This document shows, piece after piece, positions 12,004 to 24,925 of a stretch of DNA of 64,000 nt (positions are counted from its first letter, which is position 1; every line of letters starts with the position of its first letter). The DNA is taken from the NCBI RefSeq assembly GCF_900496995.4, contig NC_044009.1, positions 10,758,001-10,822,000 on the forward strand. The letters run 5' to 3'. Made by a program: the position numbers and the translations under genes. The notes beneath the pieces were generated by a model. That model did no database searches. It worked only from the letters and a program-made list of their open reading frames with translations, and was not told where the DNA came from. The DNA is from Aquila chrysaetos chrysaetos (Eukaryota; Chordata; Aves; Accipitriformes; Accipitridae).

Positions 12004-13596
12004 TGCTGTCAGAGCATCCCTGTGCTGCCTTGTTCTAATGGCTTTGACTCTCTCCAATGGTCTATGCAATCTATACAACAAGGACATGTTTTTTTAACAC
12101 ACTTTGCAGCTGCCAAAATAAACCCTCTCTAAGATACAGACAAAAAAAGGCATTAACAATATTGGCATGTGCTCTGGCTGCTGCATTTCCTCTGACTATC
12201 CCTCGCTGGACTTTGATAAGCTTGATTTCTTTGTCACTTAACTCTACCTCTTCCTTAATGAGATTTCCACTGAAATGAGCAGGCTGGGTTCCTGGCCGTG
12301 GGAGAGCAGGGCAGCTGCACTAGCTGACATTCTTTAAGAAGTTAGTCTAGGGAGACCTGCTCCCATCCATGGCAGGAGGCAGGGACAGGCAGGTTCAGAC
12401 CCTGCCTGAAAAGGAAGACCTCCTGGAGCTCAGAAGCTTGCAGGAACACAGGCTGCTCTCACTCACTTGGTGCACCCTCTGCCTCTCCCTTTGAGGCTCT
12501 TGGAGTGCAAGGAAGAGGCAATACTCATCCCCAGCAGCAAACCCAAGAGGTGAGGCTTGTGATGACCACCTCACACAATACCACCAGCCAAGGACTGAAA
12601 TCATCCCTTGGGCTAGAGCCAGAGCCAGGGTTGGTTGGTGCATGTGTAGCACTCGCTGATGCCCCTTGCCTAGCTCAAGTCAGAAGAGGAAGGGTAGTGT
12701 GTTTCTCTGATGATTATAATTTATCAATGCTCAGTGTGCAATAATACACTTGTCACTGGTTTCCCTCTTAAATTTTCCCTTCTGCAATTTCATCTCCTCC
12801 TTTCATGTCCCCTGTCAAACTCTCAAAACATAGTAGCTTTTACTATCAGTCTTCAAATAAGATGACTTGGGTTTCTTGTTTTTGTTTCTCACACCAAAAA
12901 GCCTCTGTTCAGTTCTTCTGATTTTGCTGCTGGAGATTTTAAAATGGGTTTCAGACAGATGAAGTAAATTCAGTCAATGATCCAGAAAATGTCTTGCATT
13001 AAATGACACAGTCAGTTTTATCTTTCCAGATGGGGCATCAGTAACAGATAGACTGGTAGGGACATTTGTAGGCTCCCTTCTAGAGGAATCTCATTTTTGT
13101 TTTCTCTTTGGTGGTACAGCTTTTGCTGATACACAAGTAATGCTTTACATCTGGGCTGCTGTGAGGAGAGGAGCAATGGACTGTACATCTTTTTGGCACT
13201 TGTGTTTGTACAGCTCAGTAGAGGATGGACCTGGAGCTCAGAGATGGTTTTTTCCCTCCAGACATAGTTTCTGCAGCATGATGAAGCTTGGAGGTGTTTT
13301 TGAAGTGGGTTGCAGAGACCAGATTAGGATTAGAGTTTGGAGGAGAGTTTGTCATGGTTTTGGGGAGGAAGGCCTCATTTAAAATGTAATAAGGGGGATA
13401 TCCTGTCCCAGCCATGGGATATTTTTTGCAGAGAGGACCTAATCTGGGATTTAGGTCTTTTAGGTCAGGCTGGCTGAGACACAGGGGCAAGCCTGTGCCC
13501 TTCAGCTTCTGTATGTTCTGGGGAGAGAGGGGGAGGGTTTTTCTTTAAGTTAAAAAAGGGTGGGGACAATATACATGTACTTCCTTATTTCCCCAG
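12004..13596. other. Unique non-coding stretch
   Basis: No gene or repeat is supported. A TTTGTCACTTAACTCTACC word near 12230 faintly recalls the core of MIR-type SINEs but is too short to call. From 12700 to 13100 the DNA is AT-rich and featureless. Short frames such as 12505-12744 and 13140-13382 have no recognisable product. Confidence 0.6.
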
Positions 13597-13674
13597 CCTC
13601 CCTGGCAAAAACAGTCCCATTAACATGTGTGAAAATTATTTACAACCCAGCCTGTACGCTTGCGTCTTCTCCAG
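13597..13674 (+). other. Candidate 78-nt exon with strong splice sites
   Basis: The acceptor side reads TACTTCCTTATTTCCCCAG and the donor is CAG|GTAAGG, both near consensus. The enclosed segment is 78 nt, so inclusion would keep a reading frame. Two frames are open (one reads LPGKNSPINMCENYLQPSLY onward, the other SLAKTVPLTCVKIIYNPACT onward); the third has a TAA. Neither peptide is familiar. It could be a cassette exon of a gene whose other exons lie outside the window, an lncRNA exon, or coincidence. Confidence 0.25.
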
Positions 13675-16600
13675 GTAAGGTGAAGCGGTGCGGGAGGGGG
13701 GGTTGTAATTATCCCCTCCACCCTGCAGAATCGCCGTTTTACGGTGAAGACCCCCTGATTCATTGCAGTGAAAAAATACAGAGTTTTTAAAGGATTATTT
13801 AACAAAGAGGCAGGAGGAAGGCGCTGTGTGGGCTGCTGCCACGGGCTCGGCTCATCGGCCGGTCTGAGGGGACGAGGGACTGCAGCGGGGTTGCCTCACT
13901 CGCACACGGTCATGTGAGGTAACCTCAGCCCCACTGCCTCTCCCTGGGGATACCAGCCTGAAAACAGCTGGGGGAAAATCAATATGAGGGCTGGGGCTCT
14001 GCCCTCTGCTCCCGCAGTCCGAGGCCTGCTGCCTTCGGAGAGGGAGGGAGAAGATGGCAGCAGCGCATCCCTCTCTGGTGATCCTGCTTCCTGATTGACC
14101 TCAGAAGATGCAGGGAGGTGGCTGTCTGTCTGGGTCCTCACGGTCACCGCCGTGGAGGGGTGTTGGGTCTGGTGATGGTGGGCCATGCAGGGGCAGTGGG
14201 TCAGGGACATGCCCATAGCCACCTAGGGCCAGCAGCCTTCCCTTGCTCAAGATGGCTGCCGCCTCCAGTGGGGCAAAGGTGCTGCCACCGCTGCCGCCAT
14301 CCCTGGAGTAGCAAGCAGCCGCAGCCCCGCAACCCCTCGCTGTGGCTGCCACCGCTGTGATTAAAAAAAATTTGATTGTGAGACTGTAAAAAACCCCAAA
14401 CCAAAACAACCCTGCATGCACATTTATTGCAATTATCCAACAATTTTGTAGTTGATAAAAATAATATAAGGGCTTGGGAAGAACTGTAAGTTATATTCAA
14501 GTCTTCTGCATATGTGTGAATGGGTTTTATTAGAACTGGAGGTTTTAAAATATAATTACTGCTCTCTGCTCTAAGGGCTCTGCCCATGGAGGGGCATCCC
14601 GTAGTGGGGTGATGGTGGTGCTGCCAAGAAGTGCTCTCACATCTGCTCTGCATGGCTTGCATGGGCCTGAACGTGGGCTCTTCAGCTTGACGCTTTGGCC
14701 GAGCGAAAGCCTCAGATTAAATAGTTCAACTTCCTGTTGAAATATTTTGGTTTTCCTTTCTTGGGATTGGCAGGACTGGGTGTGTGGTAAATAGGTCATC
14801 TCTATTAATTAAGCCAGTGCCTGGACTCTCGGTGAGGTACAAGGGCTCCCCGGGGTCAGTCCACGGTGTCCCAGCCTCAAGGAGCAGCCCACAGCTCCAC
14901 ACCTCTGAAGCCTGGACAAAGTCATTGTGGTCCAAGCTGACCATGAGGGAGTCCAACAGGGAACAGCATCTCTTCTGGGGTAGCCAATGCCCTGAAATGC
15001 TTCCCCTGGGCAGGCTTCGCTCCTGTCTCTTGTGCCAGCGTAGGAAGGAAGCTATGTTGCTTGACCTGTCACCTTCTGCAGCTTGTGGGGTGGCTTGTGT
15101 GGTTGCCTCCCTCCCACTGTGCTTGAGCTGGCACTGTTCTTCCCTTTTATCTTTTCCAGGGTGGAAACGTTGACCTGAGTGAAAAATCTCTGGGCTTGTC
15201 TGCCTGGCATGCGCTGGATGCCATAGTAGATGGTCCCATGTAGCCTCAATCCAGCTAAGCTGGTGTTGGAATGGTGCATGGTAAGTCCTGTCTGAACGGA
15301 GGGCTGTTGGAAGCACAGCTGAGGTCTAGCTCTCCCACCACCTTGGCTTGCTGGCACGTTTCCCTGATAAATGAACTGCTACATTGGGGAGCAGAGTGGG
15401 GAAGAGAAACTGTTGCCTAGACCGCACACAACAGCTGTGATCTTGACATGGGCCCCCTCAAGGCTGAGGCACTCTCTCTCCATGGGGGAGAAGGTCTCAC
15501 TTGGTAGGGGATCTGCAGTCTCCTCCCCTAGACCTCAAATCCTCTGGTGTGTTGGAAGAGAGGGTGCTCTCCCACAGAGTTTGGCTCCATGATCAGCTAC
15601 GGGTCTCTACCCTGTGTTGGCTCTCAGACTTGGCCCTGGGCTGCTCTGGTTTTGCTGCCATCTGAGTAGATTTGCGCCTCGCAAAAGGTTGCAAGGGACA
15701 GCTTGTGTCCCCAAGGCTGATTTATTGACCTAACTGATGGCAGGCATCTGCTGAGAGTAATGGGCAGGTAATTTTTCATGTCCATCTTGGACTGCATATG
15801 GATAAAATTAGGGAAAAGGGAAGACTGGAAAAGAAACAGACTGTTTCTGCAGGAACAAATGAGTGTATTGAAAGGGAAGGGGAGGGAGGAGAAACTCAGC
15901 CCTTTTCCCTGCTCCCTTGCAGATTGAATAAGATGTCCAGTGCCCCAAGTACCAAATGGTCTCAATTTGCTCCTGCGTCAAATAGAGCTGGTTCTCAGTT
16001 GGCTGGGGCCTTGGCAGGGCCATGAGGATGCATTTCATAACAGCAGCTCTTGTCAAGAACAACAACAACAACAGCATCAAAAACCTGTTGAAACTGTGCT
16101 ATGCTCAGAACAGAAAACACATGCAAAGAGGAAAAACTCCCTCAATGAAAAAACCAATGTAATTAGCCCTGACAAGCGCTGCAAACCAGAAGCAACCAAG
16201 TGGTGGAAGAGGAGGGGAGAAATAGCCCAATATCATTTTATAGGCGAATGTAAATAGGTCATTAGCTGTCTTCGAACAAAATGTTCCTTGGTGGGGAAAG
16301 CGAGGGGACAGGCCTGGCTGTGGGAAATATTGCAGGAAGCCTGGCAGAGCTTCCTGCGAAACAAGCTTTCATGAGATGCTGGATGAAAAGATCACTCTGC
16401 TTTCTCTCATTCCAAGGATTGCTCCCAGGATTTTCGTCTTTGAGCTGAGGTTAGGGTGGCAGGGCACAGGCTCTTGGAGCTCCTGTCTGACTGGTTAGGC
16501 AAAGGGGTACTCCTCTCTGAGGTGCCTAAATTCAGCTTTGAGCCTCTTCACATCATTTTCTCCATCAGTAGAAGTATCAACCTGCTCTAGGGTCTGCTGA

Positions 16601-17289
16601 ATAGATACGACTAACTGCAAGCTGAAGGTCCTCCTGCTTAGGACTCTGCTGCAGTAGGTGCTGCACAGTCATCAGGGAAGATGTAGAGAGTCCTCTCCTG
16701 ATGTTACTGCTCAGCTGGAGAGTGGAGTAGTGAGAGCAGTTGGTGTAAAGCGAGAGCAGTGGTAACAAGAGGAGGATTGCATGCAAACCCAACGCATGCT
16801 TGCTCAGACTCTGAACAAAAAACCACCTAAATCAATAGTACCTGATTCTGTCCTGCTGCCCCTGCCACCCATAGCTCTTACCCTCTCCAATGGAGGCTGG
16901 ACAGGAGTGCCATAGCTTTCAGCTACTGTTTCTACAACCTTGCAAGGAAGAACCTTTGGGCTTTTTAGCTGAGACTAAACTCGATCCCTGCTTCTGGTCT
17001 CAGTAGGGAGACTGACATTACCTTTCCACATTGTTAATAAATATATCCTAGGAAGGGTGGCCCTGGTGAATTTTGCTTTTGCTTGTCTTGAACTTTTCCT
17101 GGTTTCCCTCAATAATAAAGGCACATTCAGAAGTGGTGTCAAAAGGGGGAACAAACTGAAGAGATGGACTTGGTTGCTGCAGATCAGCCTGTTTGATACA
17201 AAACTATACTGTGTGGCCATATCAAGGCCGCTCAAGCCAGCATCTGAAGCCCTATATACTAGAAGCAGAGACATACCTAAGACTGAGGC
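13675..17289. other. Non-coding stretch, partly CpG-containing
   Basis: From about 13800 to 14350 CpG dinucleotides and GC content rise, but this falls short of a clear CpG island and no transcription start is visible. On the minus strand a 196-codon frame is open at 14726-15316. Its product has no family features and several plus-strand frames are open over the same bases, so I treat it as chance. An (AAC)5 repeat lies at 16058-16072. The AT-richer 16090-16260, with GTAATTAGCCC and GACAAGCGCTGC words, looks like conserved non-coding sequence. Confidence 0.5.
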
Positions 17290-18200
17290 ACCCCTGAGCT
17301 TCCAGCTCAGCTTCCGGCATCAGAATTTTGGGGGATGTCGAGGCCTGGAAGTTTCCATCAGATCCCAGTGTTTAATAGGCATTGTTAGATCTATTGTCTT
17401 CAAGTGGGTCTAATTCTTTTTGAGCCCTCTTATGTTCTTGAATCCTACAAAGTCTTGTGGCAATGAGTTCTGCTGTTTAACTGTGTGCTGAGAGAAAAAG
17501 GTGTTCCCTTTTGCAATGTTAAACCCATCACCCGATCGTGCTGCTGCAGGTCCCTTAGGCCTTGGATTGTACGGAATAATGACCGGCTTTTGTACCCCTT
17601 CGTAGTTGTTTTTGATTGTGACTGTCCTGTACATTTTCTCTCTTCGTCCCCGTTCTGGTCATACCTTCTCCAGATTTCTCCTGTGCATGTTGAAGAACAG
17701 CATCCTGGTAGTACTTGGCTGATCACCATTGCAAAGACCACTTATTTTTTTTTCACACTTTGTTTTCTACCATCTCCTCCCTTTTGTGAGGACCTTAATT
17801 TAGTTATTTTAAAAGCCTTTGAGGGATCTTGTCAAAAGTTATTTTGAAAAGATAACACAATACATTGCATTTCTCCCTGCATCTTCCACTCTGCTCTCTT
17901 GCAGTTCCTCCTGTTCAGCTTGGCATAAACTACTTGTAGCACCCAGGATTTCTCCTGAAGCTCTCTTCAGATGTTGCATTTTCCACTTAGATTTTTTTGA
18001 TCCAACCCGAGCAGCACTTCCAATTTTCAGGTTTGCGCTCTATCAGAACTCTTAGGTGAATTACAGCCTGGTCCTGGCAGCTTATTTTTATAATCGACAC
18101 CTTGGCTTCAGACAGTTTAGGTCTCTCATGACCTTTTTACAATGAACAGATTGCAGTTAGCTTTTCTGTGCTGGTCTTATTTTCCTGGGTGTGTTTAACA
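17290..18200 (-). mobile_element. Ancient CR1 LINE copy, decayed and internally deleted
   Basis: Several parts match the 3' half of sauropsid CR1 in the correct order, all antisense. The clearest is the ORF2 C-terminus on the minus strand at about 17412-17634. It reads KGNTFFSQHTVKQQNSLPQD, against the CR1 pattern K-R-K-Y-F-F-T-Q-x-T-V-N-x-W-N-S-L-P-E-D. A reverse-transcriptase word around 17820-17850 translates as TFDKIP (family: AFDKVP). The words AGAACTCTTAGGTGAATTACAG near 18040-18060 correspond to the conserved G-P-D-G-I-H-P-R-V-L stretch. TTAGCTTTTCTGTGCTGG near 18150 matches the region upstream. About 17310-17400 looks like the ORF2 end and 3' UTR. Much of the RT palm is missing between 17700 and 17790. 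It cannot be functional. The terminal microsatellite is not visible and the exact ends are uncertain by tens of bases. Confidence 0.85.
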
Positions 18201-21200
18201 ATAAAGTGTATCATGTGCAAGTATGCGATGTGAGTGGCGTGTTGGAGCACAGCTAGCAAAAAGAAGCATTTTTCTTAAGCACCGAGTCCTCGTGTTTGTT
18301 TGGATTGTTTGTTTCTGGTCTCCCGGTGGAAGATCTGAAAGTTTCAGTTTACTTGTCCCGCAAGAAGGCTGAAACAGCTGGATTCAGAAGATCAGTACCT
18401 CCTGCTCACTCTCTCTTAATAAATTTTTAATTGCCTCATAATACCCTGTATCTTACTCCACAGTATTGTCAACAGCCTGTTTCCAAACAGCTGGCTGCAT
18501 CTCTTCCTCTGAGAGAACTCACAGAGTAGGAGGAGGGGAGACCTCCCCTTTGTCATTGTGCAGGAATGCTGATGGATAGTTTTATTCTTATTATAAATTT
18601 AAAATACTTCCACTTGCCTATTACAAACAACAGATTAGTTGCAGATACCAAGCATGCATTTCTCAGTTTGGCAGTGAAGACAACCAGTACAAACACCCTT
18701 CTGAGCCCAACCTTGAAAATACAAAACAGTTGAAAGTTTCCTGCGTACCTGCATTAGCATCACTTTTACTGCGGTCAGTGATGCACTTAGATGCTTCCTC
18801 ACATCTGAAACTTTCTGGGAAATCTCCTGTGCTCCCCTGTAGCCACAGAGAGACATTTTACAAACTGATCTGGCCTAAAGTCTCTGCTAGAACTTTCCAG
18901 GAACACAACCTGGATGAACAGGGCTTGGCACCAGTTCGCACCTGAATGTGCAGTAGCCAGAGAATGAAGCCCTCCTGCCAAGGAAAAAAACCCTCTGATC
19001 TTCAGTGGAGCAAGAATTTCATTCCCAGGTTTTGACCTGTTTTAACAATGACTTTGAGGAAACTGAAACAATGGCCCTGGGAGGTCCCAAGCTGACACCA
19101 TGGAGAGCAGTGGGAACTGAATGGCACTGCTGACACCACTGAAGTTGTCCAGGTCACATGCAGTCTGTGTCCCACCTTGGCTGGCTGTTGGGGTTTAGTC
19201 CTTTAGAGGGCTGGGATCATCACATTCGAGAAGAGGTGCCTCAGAGCAATCTAGCTTGAGTACTGCCTCTGGTGTATGCATTCAGGGAAATCTTTGGGTG
19301 CAGGTATCGCTGTGAGGGAGAGATCCTACTGCTGATCTTGCTGTCACTAATACAAGGCTGGGTGTTGTAAAGGGTCTGTGGGAATCAGGGACTCTGATCC
19401 GATGGCAATTGAGAGGTATTTGGTGCATAACTCAGTTAAGGTCTCCTGGGAATGCCAGTGAAACTTCTGCTTTGTGTGTGCTCATCAGAAAGGAGACTAA
19501 TAGGGGCACAGAGGTGCAACGTGCTGGGAGGGGAGCGGGGGGGAAGTGTGTCTCTAGCTATCTGTGCTCTTTGAAACCTTCCTTCACCTGCTCTTCTGTC
19601 TGAGTCCTTTGTGCCCCAAAATCTGATTTTAAACACAGTAGTTTAGTCCTACCTCAGATCTTTCTTCATTCCTGGTTTTTGCCTAGTGCTAGGTTCTGCT
19701 GAACAGTGGACTGGGCTACTTGTTCTTCCTGGCTGTGTCTCTTGATGAAGGTTTGATTTGAAAATAGTGCTTCATAGGCTTCTGCAGCTTTCAAACTCAA
19801 TTAGAGGAAATTTTCATGGCCTTATTTCCCGCAGGCCAGCTCAGTGCCCAGGGGACTAGAAGAAACAGCTGCGCACTTGCAGTTATGGGTGTCAAGAGAC
19901 ACTTCATTTTCCAAAGCCAGCCCCTAGAAAAAGGGACCCTCAGAGCCATTCCCAGTGCAGGGCATGCCCTTTAATTCTTCTCCCCATTTTCAGGAGGGAC
20001 AAGAGCTGTAAACTGGTTGCAAACAGCTACACTCAGGTTCCTGTACCCAGTTTGACACAGCCAGTGACTGTGCTGCTAATTCAAAAGCACTGTGATCTGG
20101 TTTCTGCAGCATTTGTTCTCTGCTCCAGCTCCCCCTTCCCACCCCAATTCCTCAGCCTTCTGTGTGGTTTTCTCCATAGCTTAATCAACTGGTTTTCCCA
20201 TCCCCATCCACTGACAGACAGCACATCCCAAGAAAAGAAAAACAATGAAACACGGATGCTGCTGCAGCCAGGGCTCCCCTATCAGGCAGGGAGCATGTCA
20301 GAGCTCCGCATAGCCCAGCATCACGACTACAAGCTTTTTTGTGTCCCTGGCGTGTGCTTCCCAGTTGTCTCAGAAACACAACACTTTTGTCAGAGATTGT
20401 TTATTAGCCCTTCCATCTGGAACGGAAGCCGTTTGTTCTGGAGAAGGCGGCAGCAAGCTTCGTGCTTGCTGTGCTCGGTGAACACACGCAGAAGGCCACA
20501 TCCCCTTCTGCCCTCCCAGTGATGCTCTGGTGCTCTCCTGGGGATGGCAGCTCAGTGGCACAGGTTTGTGCTTCTTCAGGCAAAACTTCTTGAATAGTCA
20601 TGACAGGCTTGGTTGAAATGATAGGTGGTTTGGTTTATTGAAAATAAACAACATAAACTGCACAGATATATTTACAGTGATGAGCTGCTGCTTTTAAGTG
20701 GGCTCTATTTCTCTTAGCTTTCCTTCTTAGTGTTTCATTCCTTCTTCCCTGGGGACTTTTAACACCTGAAAATAGGTCTAAGCTAGTTGTTCTGATGCTC
20801 TGTCTTGAACCGTGGTGCAGTCACTGCTCTCTGTTTATCTTCCCCACCATGTTGCATCTTCTCATAGCTCATTGATGGAGTCTGTGGCTTCCTGTGGTGC
20901 TGGTGCAATGCTGAACCATCTATCTCCTTCTTCCAACCCATGCAGAATGAAATGTCTTCCCCTTCTCTGGGTGGGAGGTTCAGTGAAACAGCTTTGGATG
21001 GTATGTTCAGATGGTATGTATGCTGCTGCCGCAGTGTGGAATGGGTTTGGGGGGGGTGATTATAATGGGCTAAAGAGACCATTGGCCAGCTTCTGGATGC
21101 TTGCTTTTTTTGACCCAATCTTTATCCTCATCTAGAGTTGAGGGTTTGGGTAGGGTTTGTATCACACACATACTCTAACTGCTTCATATTGACTGCACCT

Positions 21201-24200
21201 CGTTCTGAAGACCACTGAGAAAAGTTCAATTTAAAACACAACGGTGATGTTTGGCTCTAAGTAGGAGCCTGCCCATTCTGATCGAAGGATTAGTCCGTTG
21301 ATATTTTGCTCTAGCAGGGGAGGGTTCCACAATGCTATTCAGCTGAGCCTGCTCATACCAAGATATTGGCATGTTGCTCCTTAGGCTATGAACTTCCAGG
21401 AATTTGTAGGTGGAAATCTGACTTGCTTGCATTATCAGAGCCTGGTGATGCTGGTGGTGAGTAGAGAGCATGCTGCTCAAGCTGTGCTCTGCTAGCATGG
21501 GAACCTCAAGTTTAATAACAGCTTTGGAGTCAACTGGAGAGCAGCTATTGTTCTCAGGGCTTTTTCACGCATACATTACTTCAAGGTTTTCCCCTCCTTT
21601 CAGCTTAAGTACTTGGGGATAGAGGAATGAGGGAAGCAAGCTGCCAGTGCCTAATGCGTATTTCTTGGAGCAAATGCATTGGTTTATTTTGTTTTAAACA
21701 GCTTATTGCAAATGTGGACCAGCTGTGGATTTTGTGATGACTTTTTTTATTTTTTGGAAACATGGGGTCATCTTCCTATTATTTCATAGCATGCTTGCTA
21801 TAGAAAAAAAATTAATATTGAAGAATTTCAAAGTAGTTAGACTCAACCATGGTTTTTACTCCCTGATCTATTAAAGTCTATTCAGTAAGCAGCCTGATGA
21901 GAAGGAATCTGGGGTTTCCTCAGGCCTCCCTCTTGCCTTTCCCTTCTGAGGCTGAAATTAAGGCAAGCCACAGTTCCATGCATCAGATCCATAAAGGGAT
22001 TTAGGCATCCGAGTCCCAGCTCTAAATATAGTCTCGCAGCCTATCTCCAGAGACATTCAATTTTCCCAGTGTCTTCTGCACTGTACAACAAGACCTTTAG
22101 TTACACTTGAGTGCCCCCAGGATGTCTGATCTGGGCGTCCCTATGCATCTTCTCCGAGGGACCTGGCCAGAGAGGATTTGGGGAGTTATGTAGCAGAGCT
22201 GTAATTCAGGTTTACACACTCTTCTCCCTAAGATGGCACGATTGTTCCTCTTTGGACCATAACACCCTAAGCGAGCATGCTGTACAGCTTTGATATAAAG
22301 TCAAGGAGAGAGCAGAATTCAAGGGGTGACATGAAGTGGGTAGGGCTCCAGCTCTTTGGAGGGTGGCTGGCAAGGAGGTGTTTTGCTTGGTTTTACTGGA
22401 GGCATTTGTCAAGTAGGAGATATTATTGCTGCTTGGGATGGGTGGCAGTGAATATTAATTTTATAGCACATAGTTTCCAAAGTGGTTGCTACTGTCCTGT
22501 GAGGCTGAAGATGGCTTGGCAATTCATTTATGAGAGTTATCTCAATTAGTCCTGCAAAAAGTGGACTTGTGATTGCTTACTGATGCTGGGCAAACACTGT
22601 GATGGCCTATGGTAACTCCTGGGGGTGGGTGACATGCTCACTGCCTAGTGGTATATTCTCAACTGTTGTCCCTTGTTCAGAGCTGAAACCCTCCAACGAG
22701 GATCTTTATTGCTGGGAGAGTGGCAGAGTTGCCTGTGTCTGTGTGTGCTGGTCTCCTCAAGGACACCTGGTTTTTAGCACAGCTCCGTTGCATGCTGGAT
22801 GCAGACACCCTGTAACAGAGGAGCAGACCCTGAGTATTTTGGGGGAGGAAGATAATAAGCCAATGTGGCATAGCTCTTTTGTAAGCCTGGCAAGTCAACC
22901 CTGACAACATAAACAGCTCTTCAGGGTGAAATGTGCTTTTCAGCTTCAGAAATCTGCTGGCCAAGCTCTCTGCCAAAGCGTGGCATGAATGAGGTGCCCT
23001 ATATTTTCTTGATCTCCTGTTCCACCCCTCTTCTGCAAAAGGGAGATAACTGCTAGCTTTGCAGGGCCAGCCCATGGTCTGTGGAGCCTCGGTGGTCGGT
23101 ATGCTCTGCAGGCAGAGCTACCCTGAGCACAGGAGATGTGGGAGCCCTCCCTCAGCCACGCACCACTTCTCAAAGCTGTTTCTCTAAAGGAACCTGAATG
23201 GGAGTTGAAGCCACGGCTGCAGCAATAGCAGTCGAGCCCCGACAGAGCCCTGGACTCATCTCCAAATGCCTGCTGCAAGGATCCTCCCGGGACTTGTGCA
23301 AGATCTGCCGGGGAGGAGGGGGAACAGGGCAGTTTGCTTCTCGGGGTTAATGTCAGCCTTCATGAATCCTCTGCCACCCCCAGCTCCGCTGTGCACACCC
23401 AGGCTCTTAGCTCTGAAGTTTGGGAATGCTGGCCTCTAACTTTTGACCTCCCACACAACTCCAAGAAACAATGCCCTAAATCTGCTTGCAATGACAGCTC
23501 GCTGATTCCTACGGCATGGCTTGTTAAAAGATCTGAATCTACTAATAGGAATTGGCCTGATAAAAGTGACTTTTTTTACCTCCCCACTTAGCAGCTATAT
23601 GCAGCCCCAGGAATCTAGAAATTAAATTGGCTTTTTTTCAAGCCTCTTCTATGCAACAGAAATGGGACCCCTGCAGTGCAGTGCAGTGTTTCCAATTATA
23701 TTTTGGGGCATGTTGCTAATTTTTGGCAGACAGAGAGAAACAGGCCAGGCAAATGGCAGGTGGCAGGCTGTTTTCATATTTTACCAGGAGCGTGGGGGAA
23801 GGGAGAGGGGAGAAGGAGCTGAGCTCTCTGCCAAGAAATGTGACCTCGCGCTAGTGTGAGCAGAACAATTTTGGCACATGCTGGAGGATGGAAGGCTGGG
23901 CAGGGATGGCTGGGGCCATTTACATCCCCTCCTGCTGGGAACACGCATGCATGCAAGCAGGACTAAAATAAACACGTTCAGGCAATGGTGGCCTCCAGGT
24001 CTGGACTTGGGCACCTCTTGGTTATGCGTACCTCCACCAAGACTAATAAGCATCATGGGACACACTCGGGACACCGGTGTCACCTGCGGAGTCGTGCTCC
24101 ACCTCTGCTGTTACGTGTTCCCCTCCTTTGCCGTCACCACACAGTCAGAAAAAAAAACTGGCTTTTGTTCATTCATTTATTCATAACACAGCTAATGGAT

Positions 24201-24740
24201 TCAAGATGGCACTGTCTCCGGAGGGCCTGGATGATTTTTCAAAGCTATTACACAATCTGCATCTATCTGCATGCATATGTGGAGTGAGGGTATTAATAAC
24301 CAGAAGCTAGTACCCAGGATCTGCATATATTCCAATGTGTCTTCCCCACTTAGGACAGTGGTATGGTGACATGAATTTTAGGAGTCAGAAATGTTGCTGT
24401 GTTTGAAAAGAGCAGTCAGAGCTGGTCTGTGTTCACATGGACCAGGAGCAGAGTGCCTGCCTTGCCCCAGTGATATGCCAGCTCCAGAGGACTCTGAGGG
24501 GGGGGGGAAGCACCAAGACTCGGGGATGCTTAATTTAGAAAACAAATCCAAAAAACCAAATTGTGAAAGCCATTGAAAAAGTTTCTGAGATATCTCAGTC
24601 CAGGCCAATCTGAAGCTTTTCTGGGCTGGGTTTATACTGAAGCCTGGGGGCATGAGTTTTGTTATAATTGCTGAATTTTGTTATACAGCAGTTACTTCAC
24701 TGGTGAAAACCAGAAGTCTTTCCTTCTGAAAAGACCATAA
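18201..24740. other. Unique non-coding stretch
   Basis: No gene is supported over 6.5 kb. Frames reach 156 codons (20052-20522, plus) without domains or exon-like edges. At 21660-21850 the DNA is AT-rich with TTTAAAC and TTAATATTG words. From about 24150 to 24310 the words CATTTATTCATAAC, CTGCATGCATATG and GGTATTAATAACC are unusually ordered for random sequence and may be conserved non-coding DNA. A G10 run lies at 24498-24507. No transposon was recognised here. Confidence 0.55.
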
Positions 24741-24925
24741 GGAGAGACTGGAGATGGGAAAAGATTTTCCTGCAGAGGAGAAACATTGGTGAAGTGGGCA
24801 TGATGTTGCCAAGCATTTTGTTGTGGTGGAATTGCATCTTCATTAGGGGCTGGACATGCTGAAGGTTTATTTCAAGCTGGCTTTGCTGCTGCCTGCTTAG
24901 ATCTATTGTCAGAGGTCTTCAGCTG
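24741..24925 (+). mobile_element. Probable CR1 LINE 3' end, strongly decayed
   Basis: Reading along the plus strand, words of the CR1 3' region appear in order: GAGACTGGAGATGGGAAAAG, AGATTTTCCTG, GTTGTGGTGGAATTGCATC, GCTGGACATGCTGAAGG, GGCTTTGCTGCTGCC and finally TTAGATCTATTGTCAGAGGTC. Avian CR1 consensus has counterparts ending in TAGATGATCTCCAGAGGTC. Each match is imperfect and an apparent insertion sits near 24790-24815. No ATTCTATGAT-type tail is seen. The order of several weak matches is the main support. Confidence 0.45.

Noticed and set aside
12225-12260. MIR-like GTCACTTAACTCTACC
   Set aside because: Too short and without the other parts of the MIR core.
14726-15316. 196-codon minus-strand ORF, considered as a retroviral or gene remnant
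   Set aside because: No pol, gag or env motif is visible and the opposite strand is open as well.
16735-16765. CAGTTGGTGTAAAGC shared with the palindromic repeat at 11916
   Set aside because: The identity covers about 15 bp and no opposite arm is visible.
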